NCBI RefSeq assembly: GCF_031457455.1
Contig: NZ_JAVDWU010000005.1
Span: 62,001-126,000, forward strand
DNA from: Hydrogenophaga palleronii_A
GTDB taxonomy: Bacteria; Pseudomonadota; Gammaproteobacteria; Burkholderiales; Burkholderiaceae_C
Direction: 5' to 3'
DNA: 64,000 bases
The position numbers and the translations under genes were made by a program. Within the stretch, counting starts at the first letter, position 1; every line of letters begins with the position of its first letter. Below the pieces are notes generated by a model that worked only from the letters and a program-made list of their open reading frames with translations, did no database searches and had not been told where the DNA came from. Shown here in pieces: positions 60,701 to 64,000 of the stretch.

Positions 60701-61022
60701 CGAGTTCTACTTGCGTTATGGGTGGGGCGTGGCCTGTGCCACGGCACAGCAGCATGCCCAGGCGCTGGCCCAGTTCAGCGCTGCGCAGGCCCACGCGGTG
60801 CGCTACGAGCAGTGGGGGCACGAAGCAGACGCCCTGCTCGCCATGGGCGAGGTGGCTGCCAGCGCCGGCGACACCTCGTCCGCGCTCATTCATCTGGACG
60901 CCGCACGGAAAGCTGCCCAGGCATGCGGCATGCAAGGCGTGACACAACGGGCGCAGGCGCTGTCCGAACGACTGGCCAAGCCGGCCAGGGTGGCATCCCT
61001 CACGGAGCTGGCCGATGACTGA
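57789..61022 (+). CDS. Class III cyclase / AAA-type ATPase / TPR signalling protein
   Basis: 1077-residue multidomain protein. A zinc ribbon (C26-x2-C29 and C40-x2-C43) precedes a class III nucleotide cyclase domain (about 55-235) with metal-binding D63 (FADLCGS) and D107 (QGDGLVGVFG). Then comes a STAND/AAA-type ATPase (P-loop GDAGIGKS at 281-288) and long TPR-like helices (about 650-1060). The transition-state Asn of cyclases is His here (AIHLAARLE), which I recall as usual for this cyclase-ATPase-TPR family, so activity is uncertain. The start may be 57747 or 57789. The end overlaps the P450 gene by 8 bp. Confidence 0.88.
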   Translation: MSHPAPDSPRAKIHERRSNAVGAGVCGRCKHPRRKADRFCAHCGLQFEDTLAERKFVTLLFADLCGSTAHVARADPEEAQGFLDRALKTMAEAVETYGGSVRRLQGDGLVGVFGAPIAQEDHALRACLAALAVQRRTRGQGTDEFDASPQVRIGIHSGEVVVGSIHDLLTSHHRLDGAAIHLAARLEQLAPPGGILVSGATVRLLDGELESRVIGLRPIRGFDQPVELHELVLESQRSAAAPLAKRRHLSPLVGREAILTAMHAVASRVANGSMRVLGVRGDAGIGKSRVVARFCVDARTMGFDVCGMTTRSYTNHLPYSALADLMRALMGLREDIDPEHERDMAREAVASWGEAAQRHVPAAMDLLDLGSLPSAWLALTPSQRRARIGEALLWLIAGRLTDGPLLIVVEDVFLADRDSLRMLEVLWRKLDELPVLLCVTYRQDFVHRWADPVWFEEVWVAPLTQRDMEALATSLLGRHESLSAVVPMLIERADGNPFFLEQMSLTLVDTGGLMGSPGDYRFQGTDAELRVPASIAAVIGARVDRLPAAAKSTLEGMAILGEVVTAETLAAMLGAPATEVDLHLRLGCASGLLVQTGVVQQSDKPVGEGEAASSTAASVAFRHALVQEVVAAALTRPRRKLLHQAAFTALVARLGDRANERASVLAHHAYQGGFWMDAARFSAAAMVRSVARSANRDALRMLDTGLDAAQRVDDEPTRLACELVLRSEALGPLWPLGHFDAMFVHLERAQAITEQMGDPKRQAAVSLQMAGLFWTRGKAAQGLAAAQAAKAAALWAGSRGAQMTAAQLELMLHHGLGRYAEVVQRARDVERDFAVELSGRRIMRGWATLPSINLKVFLADALARMGDTVAAQAVCDQAYRELQAQDHAFSRTLVDFAQTSLWLRQGLHAQAIPLLRETLVSCQQHDIHTMTPCIVGLLAEALGRAGAFDEAQAMVEQALADKSYLLAGLYSEFYLRYGWGVACATAQQHAQALAQFSAAQAHAVRYEQWGHEADALLAMGEVAASAGDTSSALIHLDAARKAAQACGMQGVTQRAQALSERLAKPARVASLTELADD

Positions 61023-62292
61023 GGCCACGCTGGAGCGCGCCGCCAGCCCCGGCAGCGGATCGGGCTTGCTGTACGCAGTGTGGTGTTTCCTTATGCGGCA
61101 GCCTCGGCTGTTGCGTGTGCTTGCTGCAGCGGTCAGGCGCTGGCCCATGGTGGCCAACACGCTGCCCATCGTGGCCGGGCGCGACGCGGTGGTGGCGGCG
61201 TTCTTGCGCTCGACCAGCTTCTCCAACACCGCGCATGCGCCGAACCTGGTGGCGGGCCCGTTCTCGATCGGCATGCCGGACGGGCCCCGCTACCGCAGCG
61301 AGCGCGCCACGCTGGAAGCCATGCTGCTGTTGCCCGGCGAACTGGGTCGCACCAGTGCCGAACTGGCCCGCGAACGTGTCGAAGCGCTGCAGCGGGGGGC
61401 ATCGGCGAGCCGCTTCGATCTGGTGGACGACTATCTCGGGCCGCTGGTGTGGCGCACCATGAAGCGCTGCTACGGTGACGCGGGTGACGCCCTGGCGAAG
61501 GGGCATCCGGGTGCCCACGCCCCTGAAGACGCGGAAAAGCAGCTGTTTATGCACCTGCGGCACGTGGCCTCGCACCTGGTGGTGGGGGGTGTGGCCCCGG
61601 CTGGTGTGCAGTGCCGCGCCGAAGCCGCAGGCGCTGCGCTGAACCAGTGTGTTCACGCCCACAAGGACGTGGTCCGGCAGGCTTTTGCCAGCCGTCTGCC
61701 CGATCGACCGGAGGCCACCGTTCATCGAAACGCGGTGGGACTGATGTGGGTCTCCCACCCCGTGGCGGTGCAGGCCGGCGTGCACCTCATGTGGGAACTG
61801 ATCGAGCGCGAAGACTGGCACATGAAGCTGCGGCAGCAGGTGGCGGAAGCCGGCGAGAAGGCCTTGTTGGATGACGGCTTGCGCCAACATGTCCGCCACG
61901 TGATCCTGGAGCTTCTGCGCTTCAGGCCGGTGTTCCCGATCGTGGTGAGGGATGTGCCGCGCGCGACGTGTTTTCAGGCGGGTGATGACCGTCCGGCCCG
62001 GGTCAAGGCGGGGCAATCCCTGAAGCTGATGGTGATCGGCGCCATGTTCGATCCCGCCGCCGTGGACCGACCGGGCGACTTCCTGCCTTACCGCAGCTGG
62101 CGCAACGAAGACGATCGCTACATGGTGTTTGGCCATGGAGACCGCCGATGCCCGGGCAGGGAGCATGCGCTTGAAATGCTCACCAGTCTGTTGGTGGGTT
62201 TGTTGATGCTGCCACGGCCGTGCCGGCTGGCAGGGCGAAAGGCGATGGTGTACGACGGCCCGGCTGCAGCGCACCTGCATCTGGTTTTCTGA
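61015..62292 (+). CDS. Atypical cytochrome P450
   Basis: 425-residue heme-thiolate protein. The Cys-ligand loop is FGHGDRRCPGREHA (Cys379), the K-helix ExxR is ELLRFRP and FLPYRSW precedes the heme loop. In the I-helix region (NAVGLMWVSHPVAVQAG) the acid-alcohol pair needed for O2 activation in monooxygenases is not seen. This points to peroxide-driven or isomerase-type chemistry, as in fatty-acid hydroperoxide P450s. There is no signal anchor. It overlaps the cyclase protein upstream and lies close to a peroxidase start, so the redox partner may be a peroxide or hydroperoxide rather than a ferredoxin. Confidence 0.88.
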   Translation: MTEATLERAASPGSGSGLLYAVWCFLMRQPRLLRVLAAAVRRWPMVANTLPIVAGRDAVVAAFLRSTSFSNTAHAPNLVAGPFSIGMPDGPRYRSERATLEAMLLLPGELGRTSAELARERVEALQRGASASRFDLVDDYLGPLVWRTMKRCYGDAGDALAKGHPGAHAPEDAEKQLFMHLRHVASHLVVGGVAPAGVQCRAEAAGAALNQCVHAHKDVVRQAFASRLPDRPEATVHRNAVGLMWVSHPVAVQAGVHLMWELIEREDWHMKLRQQVAEAGEKALLDDGLRQHVRHVILELLRFRPVFPIVVRDVPRATCFQAGDDRPARVKAGQSLKLMVIGAMFDPAAVDRPGDFLPYRSWRNEDDRYMVFGHGDRRCPGREHALEMLTSLLVGLLMLPRPCRLAGRKAMVYDGPAAAHLHLVF

Positions 62293-62352
62293 ATTCGAAC
62301 AAGACGGAGCGCCATACCGAACGCAGGGACGGTGGCGGTTTCGAGGGGTGCA

Positions 62353-63834
62353 ATGGTCCGACAGCAGATGCTTTGTGTGCTGACGCCAGGCTGGACAGGC
62401 GACACGCAGACCCTGCCCGCGCTCAAGGGCGGGCTGGACGCGCTGTTCGACAGCCTCGGCTTCGTGCATTTCGCGAGCATCGCCCTGCTGCCCCCGCGGC
62501 CCGGCGAGCCCGACACTGCCTTGCCATCGCTGATGCTGGAACTGGCGATCGATGAAGGCATGCAGACCCCCTTGTTGCTCGAACTGCTGGTGGCCCGTGG
62601 CCTGGAGGCGCTGTGGCCACTGTACGGCGCCCATGCCGACGCGGACCTGCCAGCCTCGCGCGAGGCACGGGCCACTTGGTTGCGGCATTGGCTGACCAAG
62701 CATACCCATGGTGCAAACGGTGGCTTTGTGGGCGCACGCGACCGCACGGTGCGGCAGATCCACAGCGAGCATGCGCTGTATCGCGCGGTGCGCGATCAGG
62801 CCACCAGGCTGACGACCGAACAGCGCCTTGACAGCGAAGAGCTGGCGCGCAGATTGTCGCTCTGGGCAGTTGAAGCTGACGAATTTGTCTGGGCCCGCAC
62901 ACCGGCGCCGCGCAGTTTCTTCCGCCGGGGTGGCCTGGGACGGGCGCTTGCGCTGTTGGGGGGTGTGGCCGCGCTGCTGGTGGCGGGGCTTGCCGCTGCC
63001 TGGTGTTTGAAATCGGCAGCCCTGGCGTGGTACTGGCAGTGGCCGGCACTGGTATTGACGACTTTGGCCGTGGTGGTGGTGGCTGCACTGGCCGCACTCC
63101 TGTTATCGCCACTGGCCCTTTCCGCCCTGTCGGCGTGGCGCAGGGCGTGGCGGCCCGTCAGCCAGTCGCTGAAACACTGGGACCGCGCGCGCCACGCCCG
63201 CGCCACCCGCGAAGTGCCGCGCGCACACCAGGTGCATCCCATGGTGGCCCGCTGCGAGGCCGAACTGATCGAGCGCCCCAACCACATCGTGAGTCTCACG
63301 GAGTTGCGGTCACCTTGTGTCTGGCATGGGGTGTGGCTGCGCCTGTGGCTCGGGGTCATCACCTGGTTCGGTCGCTGGTGCTTTGTGAACGGCGTGCTGG
63401 GCAAGGCCAGGGGCATCAAGTACGGCCACTGGCATGTGGTGGACGGCGGCCGACGGCTGCTTTTCTGCAGCAACTACGACGGCTCCTTTGGCGGCTACCT
63501 GGGGGAGTTCATTGCCGGTGCCACGGTCGGCGTGAACCTGTTCTGGCGGCGCACCCGGCTGCTGCCCCGCAGGGCCGCTGCCCCCGGGCATCCGGCCGTG
63601 CAGCATGCCCGCGATTTTCCGCCCACCCGGTGCCTGGCCTGGCACGGGGGCTGCGAACATGAGCAGTGGTTCAAGACCTATGCACGCGACAGCATGCTGC
63701 CGCACCTGTATCTGTACCAGGCCTATGCCCACAGCCAGGCGGAAATCGAGCGGGCCACCGCGCTGCGCGACGCGCTGTTCGGCCCCCGCAACCCGGTCAA
63801 CGACGACATCATTGCAAGGGCCGTTGAGTCATGA
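62353..63834 (+). CDS. Two-helix membrane protein of a peroxidase/P450 cluster, unknown
   Basis: 493-residue protein. The N-terminal domain (about 5-60, MLCVLTPGWTGDTQTLPALK and FVHFASIALLPP) looks ferredoxin-like. Two membrane helices lie at about 198-222 and 228-260 (GRALALLGGVAALLVAGLAA). The C-terminal part (about 300-490) has a repeat of that fold with RRLLFCSNYDGSFGGYLGEF, a pattern I recall from proteins linked to lipid-oxidising peroxidases. The function is unknown. GAGGGG lies before the ATG at 62353; an upstream ATG at 62332 is possible. The stop overlaps the DyP-like gene (ATGA). Confidence 0.72.
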   Translation: MVRQQMLCVLTPGWTGDTQTLPALKGGLDALFDSLGFVHFASIALLPPRPGEPDTALPSLMLELAIDEGMQTPLLLELLVARGLEALWPLYGAHADADLPASREARATWLRHWLTKHTHGANGGFVGARDRTVRQIHSEHALYRAVRDQATRLTTEQRLDSEELARRLSLWAVEADEFVWARTPAPRSFFRRGGLGRALALLGGVAALLVAGLAAAWCLKSAALAWYWQWPALVLTTLAVVVVAALAALLLSPLALSALSAWRRAWRPVSQSLKHWDRARHARATREVPRAHQVHPMVARCEAELIERPNHIVSLTELRSPCVWHGVWLRLWLGVITWFGRWCFVNGVLGKARGIKYGHWHVVDGGRRLLFCSNYDGSFGGYLGEFIAGATVGVNLFWRRTRLLPRRAAAPGHPAVQHARDFPPTRCLAWHGGCEHEQWFKTYARDSMLPHLYLYQAYAHSQAEIERATALRDALFGPRNPVNDDIIARAVES

Positions 63835-64000
63835 AACACCCCGACGTGCAGGCGCTGGTCTACGCATCGTTCGCCCAGCTGCGCCATTGCCGCTACCTCT
63901 TGCTGCGCATTCGCGATGCCGATGCCGCGCGTGCCTGGCTGAGGCAACCCGAGGTGCTGGGCCTGGTCAAAGGCGGTGCCGATCTGCGGCGTGAAGACGC
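63831..64000 (+). CDS. DyP-type peroxidase-like protein, N-terminal fragment
   Basis: The gene runs off the window after 56 residues (MKHPDVQALVYASFAQLRHC, then YLLLRIRDADAARAWL). This opening, with a QxLV...G/F...L..C/A.YLLLRI pattern, fits the first ferredoxin-like half of DyP-type heme peroxidases and relatives. The proximal His and the distal Asp/Arg would lie beyond the edge, so the activity cannot be confirmed. It overlaps the membrane protein gene by four bases and is the fourth member of the cyclase-P450 cluster. Confidence 0.6.
   Translation, partial: MKHPDVQALVYASFAQLRHCRYLLLRIRDADAARAWLRQPEVLGLVKGGADLRRED

Noticed and set aside
61000..62772. Long minus-strand open frame of 590 codons opposite the P450
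   Set aside because: The P450 motifs on the plus strand decide the coding strand; the antisense frame has no recognisable domain.

Overview
The window reads as a chromosomal segment of an aerobic, GC-rich betaproteobacterium of the Burkholderiales. A Comamonadaceae member close to Hydrogenophaga is my best guess, from protein flavour and gene content rather than from any marker gene. No rRNA, tRNA, CRISPR array or phage was seen. The one mobile-type sequence is a 272-bp element with perfect 26-bp terminal inverted repeats (57353-57624).

Positions 1-27,500 form a stress and survival island. It starts with the end of a YbhN-like membrane protein and the overlapping DNA end-joining pair ligD-ku. 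It continues with a Crp/Fnr regulator, an AI-2E family transporter, small stress proteins (DUF1328, DUF883-like, DUF2383, DUF6496), a 19-cysteine copper-storage protein, membrane glucose dehydrogenase, hemerythrin, a large KatE-type catalase, an SDR, MgtC and several two-component proteins. It also carries its own sigma-54 gene (rpoN, 23241) and a sigma-54 activator of the response-regulator class (6893). At least ten intergenic spaces here hold a -24/-12 promoter (GGCAC/T-N5-TTGC or close) correctly placed and oriented before a gene, including rpoN itself. The gene set resembles the general stress regulons that other bacteria run with EcfG, AlgU or RpoS, but the DNA points to sigma-54. This is my main candidate for an undescribed system.

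Positions 27,600-36,900 hold a KaiC-like ATPase translationally coupled to a hybrid histidine kinase, a large secreted protein of unknown function, a CBS-domain relic, an ankyrin plus GlcG-type heme-binding pair, and a FixJ-type two-component system with an 18-bp palindrome in front of the heme-binding gene.

Positions 36,980-47,940 are two divergent operons around an AT-rich 82-bp control region. Together they encode a HAAT/Liv-type ABC importer (with an additional ATPase that lacks the ABC signature), an RpiR regulator, an IolC-type kinase-aldolase fusion, a beta-hydroxyacid dehydrogenase and two SDRs. They look like an uptake and breakdown pathway for an acidic sugar or cyclitol derivative.

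Positions 47,960-57,350 contain small membrane and metal-binding proteins, a heme-copper oxidase cluster (subunit II, a fused subunit I-III whose K-channel lysine is glutamine, a CtaG assembly factor), a PQQ sugar dehydrogenase and an EEP-family phosphohydrolase.

Positions 57,790-64,000 begin a four-gene overlapping or closely spaced cluster: a class III cyclase/ATPase/TPR protein, an atypical cytochrome P450, a two-TM protein of unknown function and the start of a DyP-like peroxidase, cut by the window edge.
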